Below, piece by piece: positions 1 through 9,857 of a stretch of DNA of 64,000 bases. Position 1 is the first letter of the stretch, and the number at the start of each line of letters is the position of its first letter. Source of the DNA: Physcomitrium patens (lineage: Eukaryota > Streptophyta > Bryopsida > Funariales > Funariaceae); assembly GCF_000002425.4 (NCBI RefSeq), contig NC_037258.1, forward strand, positions 5,822,052-5,886,051. The letters are read 5' to 3'. The notes beneath the pieces are model-generated. The model was not told where the DNA came from. It saw only the letters and a list, made by a program, of their open reading frames with translations, and ran no database searches. A program made the position numbers and the translations under genes.

Positions 1-1961
1 CTCGATCATGGCTACGATGACGCTCTGACCAGTCTCGGTCTCCTTGGTCTCCTCTCTCTCCTCTGTCCCTCCTGTCTCTGTCACGATCTCGGTCATCTCG
101 ATGGCGACGATCTTTGTCCTTATCCCGACTTATTTCTCCATCTCTGCCAGATTCGCGAGAATGATGCTGCACCAAAGCAAAAGAAGACAAGTATTCAATC
201 GAGTGAGCACAAGAAAAGCAAACTGAAACCATCTTCATCACAGTATAGCGTTCCTGTTGTGGAGATGAATCAGTAAATACAATGTTGATCGGTTAATCAG
301 AACATGACTATCAAAAGCCACTGCAAATCATCAAAGTAATAAAACAAACCTGTCCACCTTAACACGATTGCCCAGTATGAGAAAGGATGGAAGGAGACCC
401 ACGCTTACATTTCACTAATCCTGACAGTCACCTCCAATGACACGATGTTAGGAAACCTAATGGAGTAGATCCAAGCCTTTTTTCCGCTATTAATAAAAAA
501 ACGTGATGGAAAATATCTACAAATACTGAGCTGGCAGCGATATAAAGCCAGAGTGCGACACAGGGTTAGCCCAGATGTCCAACACAAGCCAATAGATATT
601 AATATCTTAGAACAATTGCATCAATCGGAGCAATGAGGTGATGAAGACATCTATACAGAGATCTCTGAAAAAGCCGCTGATGTGAGGATAAGGCAAATCT
701 CCATTAACCTTTACTCAATAACAGTGCTCTTTTTAGCCATTCTTCCAAACTACGCACATGAAGGAACAACATAAGCACCAACGGTATCAATAAAATAAAG
801 AGAAAATGGTGTGAAACTACATCCTCAAGAGCAACAAGATACTCTGCTATGGCATACGTAGAACACAAGTTGTTCTGGATATCGAACGATTTTTTAGTTT
901 TTTTTTTTTTTTTTTTTTTTCTCCTCCGTCTCCCTTTAAACTATAGCGTGATAAGCGAAAATGTATGCCTTAAACCGGGCTAAAATGAACAATTCATATA
1001 ACAGACGAGTTCACGATTCCATATTCCGGGGCTGAGAAGGAGGTTGATTTGAGGAGATATTGGGTTTGAACCAAGAATCTAAATAAAAGCAGTCATGTTA
1101 AAGCCAGGATTATTACATAGCCATATCCACACTCGCCTCTGTCCACATGTATTTGTGCACAAAAGCAAAATTCCTAGTATTCACACCTCCGGATTACTGC
1201 AGGACTAGATAATCATCTGGCAAACAGACTGGGGTAGAACTAGAAAATTCCTGTAAAACCTAAACCTTGGGTGGGCTGTTGTAACAGAAGAAGCTAATTT
1301 CCCAAGGAATCTTGACAACTCTCCTACAATATTAAAGACACTACCTCAGAAAGTTTGGGCGATATTATGAATGCTCAATTACCATATTTGTAATTTCCAA
1401 ATATCGAAAAATTCAACAGATTACCACTTTCATGTCGAAGAAAGATAAGAAACAGAGGATGAGGAAAGCACTGATTGGGGTAGAGGGGGAAAGACGAGGT
1501 ATTCTCACCAAAATACAAAAAAAACAAAAAAAAAACAAATAAACAAAAAAACTAACATACAAACAATCATACAAACAAACAAACGGCTCAAAGCCGACTT
1601 TCAATTCCAAATTCAGAAACGGCAGTCCCCTAATCAACTGCAACTTACGTCGGATGCATTCTACACCCCGTGGACACACGAAAAAACACTCCCAACACAG
1701 CCCGATAGCTATCACGTAAACCACAAGACCCGGACCAACACATCACAATCCCCCCCCCCCTCTCCCAAAAAAAAACCATACAAGCAAGGGTTCAGACCCA
1801 TTCAGAGAACAACACGACAAGAGTCCAGGCAATACCTCACGCCTCCGAGCTCTACTGCCGTTTTCGCGATGATCGTCAAAACCATGGTCTGCGCGGCTGT
1901 GCGACCCAGAACGCAGCCTAGGCGAATCCCCATTGTCGTTCGGCCCCGCCTCGTCTGCCAT
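1..1961 (-). CDS. RD/RS-rich nuclear protein gene, 5' end (partial, runs off left edge)
   Basis: Minus-strand gene with its 5' end inside the window. Exon 1 is 1836-1961: the ATG at 1961 opens 42 codons beginning MADEAGPNDNGDSPRLRSGS and ends at a donor (GAG|GTATTG). A 1,669-bp intron follows. Exon 2 starts at 166 after TTTGGTGCAG and stays open to position 1. Both junctions are phase 0, so the frames join cleanly. Exon 2 is almost entirely Arg/Asp/Ser/His (runs such as RDRDRDRRDRGERGD), typical of RD/RS low-complexity tails or linkers in pre-mRNA splicing and 3'-processing factors. No globular domain lies inside the window, so the family cannot be named. RNA processing in the nucleus is an inference from composition alone. 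Small extra exons inside the long intron cannot be excluded. Confidence 0.6.
897..920. repeat. poly-T tract in intron 1 of the RD-rich gene
   Basis: Nearly uninterrupted T run. It reads as poly-A on the gene's own (minus) strand. No feature beyond the homopolymer is seen. Confidence 0.8.
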
Positions 1962-2320
1962 GGCCTACAACAACGTGCTCGAAGCCAGACCTTCCGTCTG
2001 ACTCACTCACTCGCTCGCTCGCTCTGCCGCCTTGCGGTGCGACGATGCGCTAGTTCGCAATGCACAGAAGAGAATGGTAGCTATGGCGGAACCCTAAAGC
2101 ACAGGGAGTGGTGCCACCAATTTGAGCGAAGAGCGAGGACACTGCTTCCAAAGACCAGCTACTCTCCGGGGTTGAAGACTCACCACCCCCCCCCCCCCCC
2201 CCCAGTCTCAAGTCTGTTGCCCCGATCCCTGTTCCCACTCTGCTCCAACTGTGCCCATTCTCACCGTGTGAAAATGGCTCTTTCTAGTCAAGGGCGATTT
2301 TACTAGTGTGGCTTAGTAAT
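1962..2320 (-). promoter_or_regulatory. probable 5' leader/promoter of the RD-rich gene
   Basis: This GC-balanced stretch upstream of the ATG at 1961 has CT/GA-rich blocks (CTCGCTCGCTCGCTCT around 2010) and a pure C run near 2186-2203. It ends where composition falls abruptly to the AT-rich intergenic DNA. No TATA box stands out. Open frames here on both strands are short and low-complexity, so I treat them as chance. Confidence 0.4.
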
Positions 2321-3220
2321 TAGTATAGGCGAAGAGACATTTAGGGTTCGCTTTCTGCTTAACATTGTGAATTAAATTTATGTGCGTAATTCATGACCTT
2401 TGACGTTATATCGTTTAAAATTGAGCTGGATTTTTCTAAGCGGTGCCAATGCGAATTCTGAATGGAGCATTTTTCAATTCTCGCCATTTGCTGGTATTAT
2501 GAAAATATTTTTAGTACGTAAACAGCTAAAAATGTTTTCATATTCAAATTCAAAATTTTGAAAAATTTATCATGTAATTAAAATGTGTACTGAAAATAAT
2601 TTTATGAGAGACTTTTTTTTCTTCAGATTTTGTAAATATTTTCATAAAATCAAATAAAATCAAATCTTGAGTATTGGAATGTATTATATTGTAATCATTT
2701 TTATATTTTGTAATAATATTATTGTTGCCTTTATATTGGATAATGTGAACATTGCTTGAGAAAAAAATACATACTATCACAAAAAAATATATAAATTTTA
2801 AATACAAATTAATAATTTATTAAAAAAGTAATAATGGTTTTTTAAAAATAAGAAAATTATATTTGAATTTTTATAAGTAATAATACAAACCAATCATATA
2901 AATTTAAAATTTGTATTTTATTACATAAAAAAATAAATATATTTATTATTAAAAGTCTTTGAAAAATATCAATTTATTTTCAATAAGATTATTTAAATCC
3001 TATCATATGCATTGCATCACATTACATCAAATAATGCATTTTTGAAGCCACCGCAATTAGTAATAGTTTTATTAAAAAATTATCTATATTATTATTTTAT
3101 TTTTGATTATATCTATATCATAAGCTAAGATAAATTATAGAAATATTAAATATAAAAATAAACACTCTTGAGTAAAATGAATTTGAAACATATTTGAAGA
3201 ATTGTTAAAACTTCTTTAAA

Positions 3221-3251
<31 letters not shown>

Positions 3252-3361
3252 TGCTCTTGGAATTAATTCTTAAAAATTATCCAAAGATCAAAATATATTT
3301 TTTAAATTTTATTTCAATTAGTAAATCCTTCAAAACTTATACTTTGTATAATATACCCAAT
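2321..3361. other. AT-rich intergenic DNA
   Basis: About 1 kb of very AT-rich sequence with an AT dinucleotide run near 3223-3246. No coding, RNA-gene or recognisable transposon signature is visible. It separates the RD-rich gene from the retrotransposon nest. Confidence 0.6.
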
Positions 3362-3504
3362 GTCACATAAATACATATTTACCTAAAAAAGAAGTACTCA
3401 ATAGAAGGTAAATATAGGTAGATTTGATATTATTTTATAGCAAAGCTTTTAGAAGCTTCATAAATACATATTTGACTTTATGATCTTCTTGTTTTTACCA
3501 ATAG

Positions 3505-4044
3505 TGTCACGGACATACATATAATTACCTATATGAATAGATAAAAGTATGTAAAAGTAGATAAAAGTAGGTTAATTGTGTAATATCTTCTAGAGAAGCT
3601 TCTTAGAAGCTTCATAGACGCTGCTTTGACTTTATAGGAGTCTATAGTTGACTTTTAGGTTAGAAACTTGGTCAACAAGTTAGCCATGTGCCACACATGT
3701 TGGAAGCTTAAAGAACAAGCTAACTACGTGGTCCATCCATAGAAAACTTGCCTTGCAAGCAAAGGCATGTGGCCTAGAAAGTCAACATATATTGGAGGTC
3801 TTATAGAACATCGCCACGTGGCTTCTAGTTAGATAGTATATATAGAGGCAAGAGTGAAGCCCTCTTCACTCTTGTCAACTCCTTTCTTGCTTCTAGTCTA
3901 GTTTCAAGGGTCTCTAATTTTCTTGTATTTTGGCAATAGCCATTCCAGTTTCTTTCTTAATATACATATTTCTATTTTGTCCTATTTCTTTTTGAGAAAA
4001 GTCTCACTTACTCTTTAGCTTTCATCGAGTTCTTGTCCTTGACA
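3505..4044 (+). repeat. 5' LTR of element A
   Basis: 540 bp, TGTCAC...TTGACA, preceded by the target duplicate AATAG. It contains two GAAGCTTC inverted modules around 3595-3613 and a TATA box (3837-3844), followed by a conserved block, GGCAAGAGTGAAGCC. The 3' LTR matches it apart from one base. Diverged relatives occur at 14867-15415, 31365-31894, 36668-37196, 54847-55393, 59795-60324, 62496-63023 and 63503 onward. Confidence 0.96.
3837..3844 (+). promoter_or_regulatory. TATA box of the element A LTR
   Basis: TATATATA followed by GAGGCAAGAGTGAAGCC, a block preserved even in strongly decayed copies. This position in the LTR fits the U3 promoter that drives the genomic transcript. The matching site in the 3' LTR is 9650-9657. 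Confidence 0.6.
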
Positions 4045-4066
4045 GATTGACAAGAGTGCACTTACA

Positions 4067-4076
4067 ATATCAGAGC
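4067..4076 (+). promoter_or_regulatory. candidate primer binding site of element A
   Basis: ATATCAGAGC lies about 22 bp after the 5' LTR and resembles the TATCAGAGC core of initiator-Met tRNA primer sites in plant LTR elements. The match is short and the offset from the LTR is larger than usual, so the primer assignment is tentative. Confidence 0.35.
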
Positions 4077-4256
4077 TTTGTCTTTTCTTGATTAAGAGTG
4101 GATTACCCATTTTTTTTGATAAGACATAAGCGCATTAGAAGTTGCGGATTACCCTCTTTTAAACTGATATTGTTCTTAGTATTTTCTTTGTTATCAATTC
4201 CTCTCTTCTATTTGTTTTGAGCGTTATTAGACATCTTCTCTTTTCTAAGTGCTACT

Positions 4257-5264
4257 ATGGCAGAGCTTGTTGAAATGAAGAGTGCAATGGCACAGATGCA
4301 AGAACAATTGAGGGAGTTAATGCTTGCGATGCATCAACTCAATTTACCACCACAAGGAGCAACAAGAATGGTAGGAAGTGAAGATATAGAGATGATTGGG
4401 GCTGCTTCAACATCTGCACCAAACCATGTCCCTTCTCCCAGAATGGAACACCCTTCGAGTGTTAGAGAACCAAGAGTTGCCTTGCCCGAGAAGTTTGATG
4501 GTACCAGATCCAAGTTTCGAGGATTCATCAATCAGGTCCAACTAGTGATTGAACTTCAACCCCAGAGCTATCCAACTCCAGGGTCACAAGTTAGATTCAT
4601 TGGTACACTTCTTTCAGGTTCAGCATTGCCATGGTTTTCATCTTTTCTTGAACGACGAGATCCAATATTGGATAATCTGGAGGCTTTTTTGACGGAGTTT
4701 CGATCCATGTTTGGAGAACATGATGCAATTCGTGTTGCAACCAACAAGATCCGTATTTTGCGACAAGGCAATCGATCAGTAACATTATATGCTTCGCAAT
4801 TTCGACAACTTGCAACTGATATCAAGTGGGATGATGCCGCACTTGTGAGTCAATTTCTCTACGGATTACAATATGAGGTAAAGAAATTGATGCTTAATTT
4901 ACCTGATCCTCAAACATTGAGTCAAGCAATTGACTTTGTTGTGAAGTGCGACAATCGACTTTTTGAATTTCGATCCGAGAGTCGCACAAGTGGGCCTCAA
5001 CGTTACTACAATTCAATGGCAACACCGACGTCTCCTCAACACATACCTTCAGAAGTAGAGGATATGCAAATTGATGCGGTACGTTTCAAACCTCTTACTG
5101 AGCAAGAAAAGTCTCGTCGTCGACAAGAAGGATTGTGCTTATATTGTGGAGAACCTAAGCACACTGCTCAACATTGTCCAAAGAAGCGACGCAACTACAA
5201 AATGAGGAGTACGGCTGTCAAAGAAGACAGTATGTCGGAAAACGAGTACGTCCAGCTACAATAG
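4257..5264 (+). CDS. gag: Gag polyprotein of element A
   Basis: 335 codons from the ATG at 4257. The product assembles the cytoplasmic virus-like particle and packages the element RNA. The N-terminus (about residues 1-30) is heptad-like with many Met/Gln/Leu residues. Residues about 75-240 look like a retrotransposon Gag capsid domain (the stretch including ALPEKFDGTRSKFRGFINQV and the YASQFRQLATDI region). Near residue 298 is a CCHC zinc knuckle, CLYCGEPKHTAQHC, followed by a basic tail for nucleic-acid binding. The TAG stop at 5262-5264 lies 88 bases inside the pol frame, so pol must be reached by a -1 shift. Old copy D has the stop at the same place. No internal lesion is seen. Confidence 0.95.
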   Translation: MAELVEMKSAMAQMQEQLRELMLAMHQLNLPPQGATRMVGSEDIEMIGAASTSAPNHVPSPRMEHPSSVREPRVALPEKFDGTRSKFRGFINQVQLVIELQPQSYPTPGSQVRFIGTLLSGSALPWFSSFLERRDPILDNLEAFLTEFRSMFGEHDAIRVATNKIRILRQGNRSVTLYASQFRQLATDIKWDDAALVSQFLYGLQYEVKKLMLNLPDPQTLSQAIDFVVKCDNRLFEFRSESRTSGPQRYYNSMATPTSPQHIPSEVEDMQIDAVRFKPLTEQEKSRRRQEGLCLYCGEPKHTAQHCPKKRRNYKMRSTAVKEDSMSENEYVQLQ

Positions 5265-8200
5265 GGACCGTGCGGCTGGAATCTTGTACAACTTCTAATG
5301 AAGGTCCTATCCTCTCCTCAGAACCATCTCCTTGTTTTATAATAGATGTGCGTTTAGGACCTAATAATTACAAAGCCTCTGCCTTGGTAGATTCAGGAGC
5401 CTCATCTTGTTTTTTAGATGAAGAATTTGCTAGATGTCATAGAATATCATTAATACAAAAAACTAAACCTGTACACGTAGAAGTCATAGATGGTCGTCTG
5501 TTGTCTTCTGGAGATGTAACTCACGAAACACTTCCTGTAGATGTAGTAATAAATGGTCATAGTAGTTGCGTAATTTTTAATATAATTAGATCTCCCTCTA
5601 ATCCAGTAATTTTAGGCTTATCATGGTTAGAAAAGTATAATCCTCGAATAGATTGGATTTCTCGTAAACTTGATTTTCCTCAGAGCATTAGTAACAGTTC
5701 TATTAATCAAGTAAAAAACCATGAGTCTAGTATAGTAAAACCCGCACTTATAGGTGCAAAAGCATTTATACACGCAGCAAAAGAAGGATCAACTTTTGCT
5801 ATTTATGCTGCACCTATTTCTGAAAGCGTAAAGACTTCAAGTGGCATTCCAAGTCAATATCAGGATTATCAAGACGTTTTTGAGAAAAAGAATGCAGATA
5901 TTCTTCCTGAGCATCGCCCATACGATTGTTCAATCGATCTCAAGGAAGGAACTCTGCCACCATTTGGACCAATTTACAGTTTATCGCAAGATGAGTTGGC
6001 TGAACTCAAGACATATATTGACGAGAATTTAGCAAAGAATTTCATACGCCATTCAAAATCTCCAGCAGGAGCTCCAATTTTATTCGTAAAGAAAAAAGAT
6101 GGATCTTTACGAATGTGTGTTGACTATCGAGGACTCAACAAGATCACAATCAAGAACAGGTATCCATTACCTTTGATATCAGGACTCCTTGACCAGTTAA
6201 ATCAAGCTAAGATCTATACAAAAATAGATCTAAGAGGAGCATATAATCTAGTACGGATCAAAGAAGGAGATGAATGGAAGACTGCGTTTCGAACCAGGTA
6301 CGAGCATTTTGAATATAATGTCATGCCTTTTGGACTCACGAATGCACCAGCTGCTTTTCAACATCTCATGAATGATGTATTTCGTGAATCCTTAGACAAT
6401 TCTGTCGTCTGCTACCTAGACGATATCCTGATTTATTCTAAGAATGTTGAAGAACATGAAATACATGTTCGTCAAGTATTACAAAAACTCAGAGATGCAG
6501 GATTGTACGCCAAGATGGAAAAGTGTGTATTTCACACTACTCAAGTTGACTTTTTAGGATACATCATTTCAAATGATGGTCTTATGATGGATTCTAAGAA
6601 AGTCCAAACAATCATGGATTGGAAGATTCCAAAGACTGTAAGAGATGTCCAATGTTTCTTGGGATTTGCCAATTACTATCGGATCTTCATCAAAGATTTC
6701 TCACGAGTTGCAGCTCCACTTACACGCTTGACTAGTAAAGATAAATTCCAATGGAATCAAGAAGCGGAAGCAGCATTTGAAGCCTTGAAGACATCGTTTG
6801 TCTCTGCACCAGTCTTATATCGTGTTGACTTTTTCAAGGTATTTTTTATGGAAACAGACGCATCGGATTTTGCCTTGGGTGCAGTTTTATCACAAATGGG
6901 AACAGATGACAAACTTCATCCCATAGCTTTTCATTCAAGAAAATTCTCAGCAGTCGAGATCAATTATGAGATCCACGATAAAGAACTTCTTGCAATCGTG
7001 GATTCCTTTCAAGAATGGCGTCATTATTTAGAAGGTGCTTCTAGTCCAGTCACTGTGTATACAGATCACAAGAACCTCGAGTATTTCATGTCAGCACGCG
7101 TGTTGAATCGTCGTCAAGCTCGTTGGAGTATGTCTTTGTCAAGATTCGACTTCATTATCACTTATCGGCCAGGAAAACAACAAGGTTTGTCCGATGCCTT
7201 GTCTAGACGTTCTTATTTTGCACCAAAAGAAGGAGATGCAGCTTTTGAACAACAAAGAACGGTCCTCTTGAAACCGGAGCAATTTCATCTCCGAGCAGTG
7301 AAATCAACATTGACTGTTGATTCAACTTTTCTCAAGCAAATCCAGTCCAGTATGTCCTCAGACCCTCTTGTTCATGATATCGAGAATAATTCTTCCAAGT
7401 CTCATGATTCTTCTAAGTTCGAGTTCAAGAATAATCTATTATATTTTGAAGGACGCCTATATGTTCCAGAAGGAAAAGCACGTTTGCGTGTTCTTCAAGC
7501 ACGTCATGACTTTCCAGCAGCAGGGCACTTTGGATATAATAAGACTCTGGAACTCATATCAAGAGATTTTTGGTGGCTACAAATGTGGAAGTCAGTCAAA
7601 GACTTTGTACAATCATGTGATATTTGTTCAAGATCAAAAATTCCTCGACATCGACCTTACGGACTTCTTCAGCCATTACCTATACCAGAACAACCATGGT
7701 CTTCTGTTTCTATGGATTTCATCACAGATCTTCCAAACTCAAGATCTTATGATTCTATATTTGTGATAGTAGATCGTTTCACCAAGATGGCACATTTTAT
7801 GCCATGTACAAAATCTATCACTGGTGAAGAAACAGCTAAGCTTTTCATTGATAATATCTATCGCTATCATGGATTACCTAAAGATATCATATCGGATAGG
7901 GGAACTCAATTTGTGTCGAGATTCTGGAGGACTCTTATCAAGATTTTAAAAGTGGACATAAAGCTATCTTCAGCTTTCCATCCTCAAACTGATGGACAAA
8001 CAGAGCGCGTAAACCAAGTCTTGGAACAGTATTTAAGGTGTACCATCAACTACCAACAAGATGATTGGACAATCCTTCTGCCATTGGCAGAGTTTGCTTA
8101 TAATAATACGGTACATTCCTCCATGCAACAAACACCTTTCTTTGCCAATTATGGCTATCATCCACGACTTGATACTTTTGATTTTTCAAAAGTTGATAAT

Positions 8201-8758
8201 CCTACAGCAGAAGATATGGCAAATCGGTTGTCAGAGTTACATGCAATAATGAAGGCGCAGTTGAAGAAAGCTCAAGAACGACAAAAGATAAATGCAGATG
8301 TATATCGTAAAGAGCAACCACAACTCAACGTGGGTGATAAGGTATGGCTACTTCGTCGCAATATCAAGACCACTCGACCTTGTGACAAATTGGACTATCG
8401 TAGGCCTGGCCCCTTTTCTGTTTCTGAACAGATCAACCCAGTTGCATATCGATTACATCTACCGGAGTCAATGAAGATCCATCCTGTATTCCACGTGTCT
8501 CTTCTTGAACCATATAAGACAGTGGATATACAAGGAAGAAGACAAATGCCACCGCCTCCTATAGAAGTAGATAATAATGAAGAATTTGAGGTGGAAGAGA
8601 TATTAGACTCAAGGCGGCGCCGAAATAAGCTGGAATATCTTGTTCATTGGTGCGGATATGATATTAGTGAGCGCACATGGGAGCCATCCAGGAATCTAGC
8701 AAATGCATCAGCTAAAGTCAAAGTTTTTCATCAACGACATCCATCAAAACCAAGATGA
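5174..8758 (+). CDS. pol: Pol polyprotein of element A (PR-RT-RNase H-IN-chromodomain)
   Basis: The open frame of 1,194 codons is intact. The first codon given is only where the frame opens; expression is expected by -1 frameshift from gag. Aspartic protease DSGAS is near residue 74. Reverse transcriptase spans about 270-480, with YLDD near 414. The RNase H region has TDAS near 561 and YTDHKNLEYF near 630. The integrase has an HHCC zinc site at about 778-815, then D (MDFITD, about 847), D (SDRGTQF, about 907) and E (QTERVN, about 943). A C-terminal chromodomain at about 1138-1190 has LVHWCGYD and TWEP, which in chromoviruses directs insertion to modified chromatin. These activities copy the RNA to DNA in particles and insert it in the nucleus. 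Confidence 0.96.
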   Translation: MSKEATQLQNEEYGCQRRQYVGKRVRPATIGTVRLESCTTSNEGPILSSEPSPCFIIDVRLGPNNYKASALVDSGASSCFLDEEFARCHRISLIQKTKPVHVEVIDGRLLSSGDVTHETLPVDVVINGHSSCVIFNIIRSPSNPVILGLSWLEKYNPRIDWISRKLDFPQSISNSSINQVKNHESSIVKPALIGAKAFIHAAKEGSTFAIYAAPISESVKTSSGIPSQYQDYQDVFEKKNADILPEHRPYDCSIDLKEGTLPPFGPIYSLSQDELAELKTYIDENLAKNFIRHSKSPAGAPILFVKKKDGSLRMCVDYRGLNKITIKNRYPLPLISGLLDQLNQAKIYTKIDLRGAYNLVRIKEGDEWKTAFRTRYEHFEYNVMPFGLTNAPAAFQHLMNDVFRESLDNSVVCYLDDILIYSKNVEEHEIHVRQVLQKLRDAGLYAKMEKCVFHTTQVDFLGYIISNDGLMMDSKKVQTIMDWKIPKTVRDVQCFLGFANYYRIFIKDFSRVAAPLTRLTSKDKFQWNQEAEAAFEALKTSFVSAPVLYRVDFFKVFFMETDASDFALGAVLSQMGTDDKLHPIAFHSRKFSAVEINYEIHDKELLAIVDSFQEWRHYLEGASSPVTVYTDHKNLEYFMSARVLNRRQARWSMSLSRFDFIITYRPGKQQGLSDALSRRSYFAPKEGDAAFEQQRTVLLKPEQFHLRAVKSTLTVDSTFLKQIQSSMSSDPLVHDIENNSSKSHDSSKFEFKNNLLYFEGRLYVPEGKARLRVLQARHDFPAAGHFGYNKTLELISRDFWWLQMWKSVKDFVQSCDICSRSKIPRHRPYGLLQPLPIPEQPWSSVSMDFITDLPNSRSYDSIFVIVDRFTKMAHFMPCTKSITGEETAKLFIDNIYRYHGLPKDIISDRGTQFVSRFWRTLIKILKVDIKLSSAFHPQTDGQTERVNQVLEQYLRCTINYQQDDWTILLPLAEFAYNNTVHSSMQQTPFFANYGYHPRLDTFDFSKVDNPTAEDMANRLSELHAIMKAQLKKAQERQKINADVYRKEQPQLNVGDKVWLLRRNIKTTRPCDKLDYRRPGPFSVSEQINPVAYRLHLPESMKIHPVFHVSLLEPYKTVDIQGRRQMPPPPIEVDNNEEFEVEEILDSRRRRNKLEYLVHWCGYDISERTWEPSRNLANASAKVKVFHQRHPSKPR

Positions 8759-8853
8759 AAACCTCTCTTATAAAAGAGACAAGATTGAGGCAAGATAACA
8801 TTCAATTTCCTATCCTTGTTTGTAACTTCTTTGCATTTTGTGACGCTAATTAG
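8759..8853 (+). other. pol-orf3 spacer of element A
   Basis: 95-bp spacer between the pol stop and the ATG of orf3. It has no coding potential and no evident splice signals. The homologous spacer in family B (57842-57957) is of similar size. Confidence 0.6.
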
Positions 8854-9276
8854 ATGGAGAGCCAACAAACAGCGGATTCAACTCAAGAACCTTCGTTTGC
8901 TGACTTACCGGATGAGACATTGCGATTGTCACAACCTTCAAGATGACGCAACCGAGATGAAGACCCTCAAGAACGACATGTTCTTCCTCGAATAGATGGT
9001 GAGATACAACGCGTTTGGTATCACGACCTTGGAAGAGATTCTCGATGTTTGGTGATATTATTGGAGATAGGAACGACTCCTCATGGTGTTTCAAATGTAT
9101 TATTTGAAGGAAGTTATGAAGGCCTCAACAGTGATCAAATAACAGGGTGGTCTTCTCGTCCTGGAATGGGACACTATCGATGGCTAAGAGGACCCATCAA
9201 CTATCTTCGAAGAGAACAAAGATCAGAGTATGTAGCAAATACAATTCGCCGCATATTAGATTTTTTCAATATATAA
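8854..9276 (+). CDS. orf3 of element A: extra frame after pol, interrupted by TGA
   Basis: The ATG at 8854 (MESQQTADSTQEPSFADLPD...) opens 30 codons, then TGA at 8944-8946, then 109 further open codons in the same frame to TAA at 9274-9276. The second part ends with GHYRWLRGPINYLRREQ and a C-terminus ILDFFNI. Family B has a homologue in the same place (57958-58311) with matching SQPS, GHYR, REQ and C-terminal helix residues. Copies C (minus strand, around 10869-11250) and E (36203-36630) also retain it. I recognise no domain. There is no signal peptide or membrane segment, so it is not an envelope-like protein. Function is unknown. Whether the TGA is read through or separates two short proteins cannot be told from sequence. 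Confidence 0.6.
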
Positions 9277-9302
9277 TCACCGCTCCTCGTGGAACTCGTC
9301 CC

Positions 9303-9317
9303 TAGAAGGGGGGGTAA
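9303..9317 (+). promoter_or_regulatory. polypurine tract of element A
   Basis: TAGAAGGGGGGGTAA lies immediately before the 3' LTR. This is the expected purine-rich primer for plus-strand DNA synthesis in LTR elements. The last bases are TAA rather than purines only. Confidence 0.85.
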
Positions 9318-9857
9318 TGTCACGGACATACATATAATTACCTATATGAATAGATAAAAGTATGTAAAAGTAGATAAAAGTAGGTTAATTGTGTAATATC
9401 TTCTAGAGAAGCTTCTTAGAAGCTTCATAGACGCTGCTTTGACTTTATAGGAGTCTATAGTTGACTTTTAGGTTAGAAACTTGGTCAACAAGTTAGCCAT
9501 GTGCCACACATGTTGGAAGCTTAAAGAACAAGCTAACTACGTGGTCCATCCATAGAAAACTTGCCTTGCAAGCAAAGGCATGTGGCCTAGAAAGTCAACA
9601 TATATTGGAGGTCTTATAGAACATCGCCACGTGGCTTCTAGTTAGATAGTATATATAGAGGCAAGAGTGAAGCCCTCTTCACTCTTGTCAACTCCTTTCT
9701 TGCTTCTAGTCTAGTTTCAAGGGTCTCTAGTTTTCTTGTATTTTGGCAATAGCCATTCCAGTTTCTTTCTTAATATACATATTTCTATTTTGTCCTATTT
9801 CTTTTTGAGAAAAGTCTCACTTACTCTTTAGCTTTCATCGAGTTCTTGTCCTTGACA
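9318..9857 (+). repeat. 3' LTR of element A
   Basis: 540 bp and identical to the 5' LTR except for G instead of A near 9730. It starts TGTCAC directly after the polypurine tract, ends TTGACA, and is followed by the target duplicate AATAG (9858-9862). Confidence 0.96.

Larger units (their letters stand above)
3505..9857 (+). mobile_element. full-length young Ty3/gypsy chromovirus A
   Basis: A complete 6,353-bp LTR retrotransposon. Its 540-bp LTRs begin TGTCAC and end TTGACA. Direct copies of AATAG (3500-3504 and 9858-9862) are the 5-bp target duplication. Comparing the LTRs line by line gave one difference (A at about 3917, G at about 9730), so insertion was recent. The order gag, protease, RT, RNase H, integrase, chromodomain identifies a Ty3/gypsy chromovirus. 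Gag and pol frames are intact, so the element may be autonomous. A further frame (orf3) lies between pol and the polypurine tract. It sits inside the LTR of older copy D. Confidence 0.97.

Noticed and set aside
8846..9094. 82-codon minus-strand frame opposite orf3
   Set aside because: It is a shadow of the orf3 codon pattern. Its opposite-strand counterpart is preserved across copies and family B, while this frame has no conserved product.
8854..9276. orf3 as an envelope gene
   Set aside because: The position after pol is suggestive, but there is no signal peptide, transmembrane helix or glycosylation-rich ectodomain.
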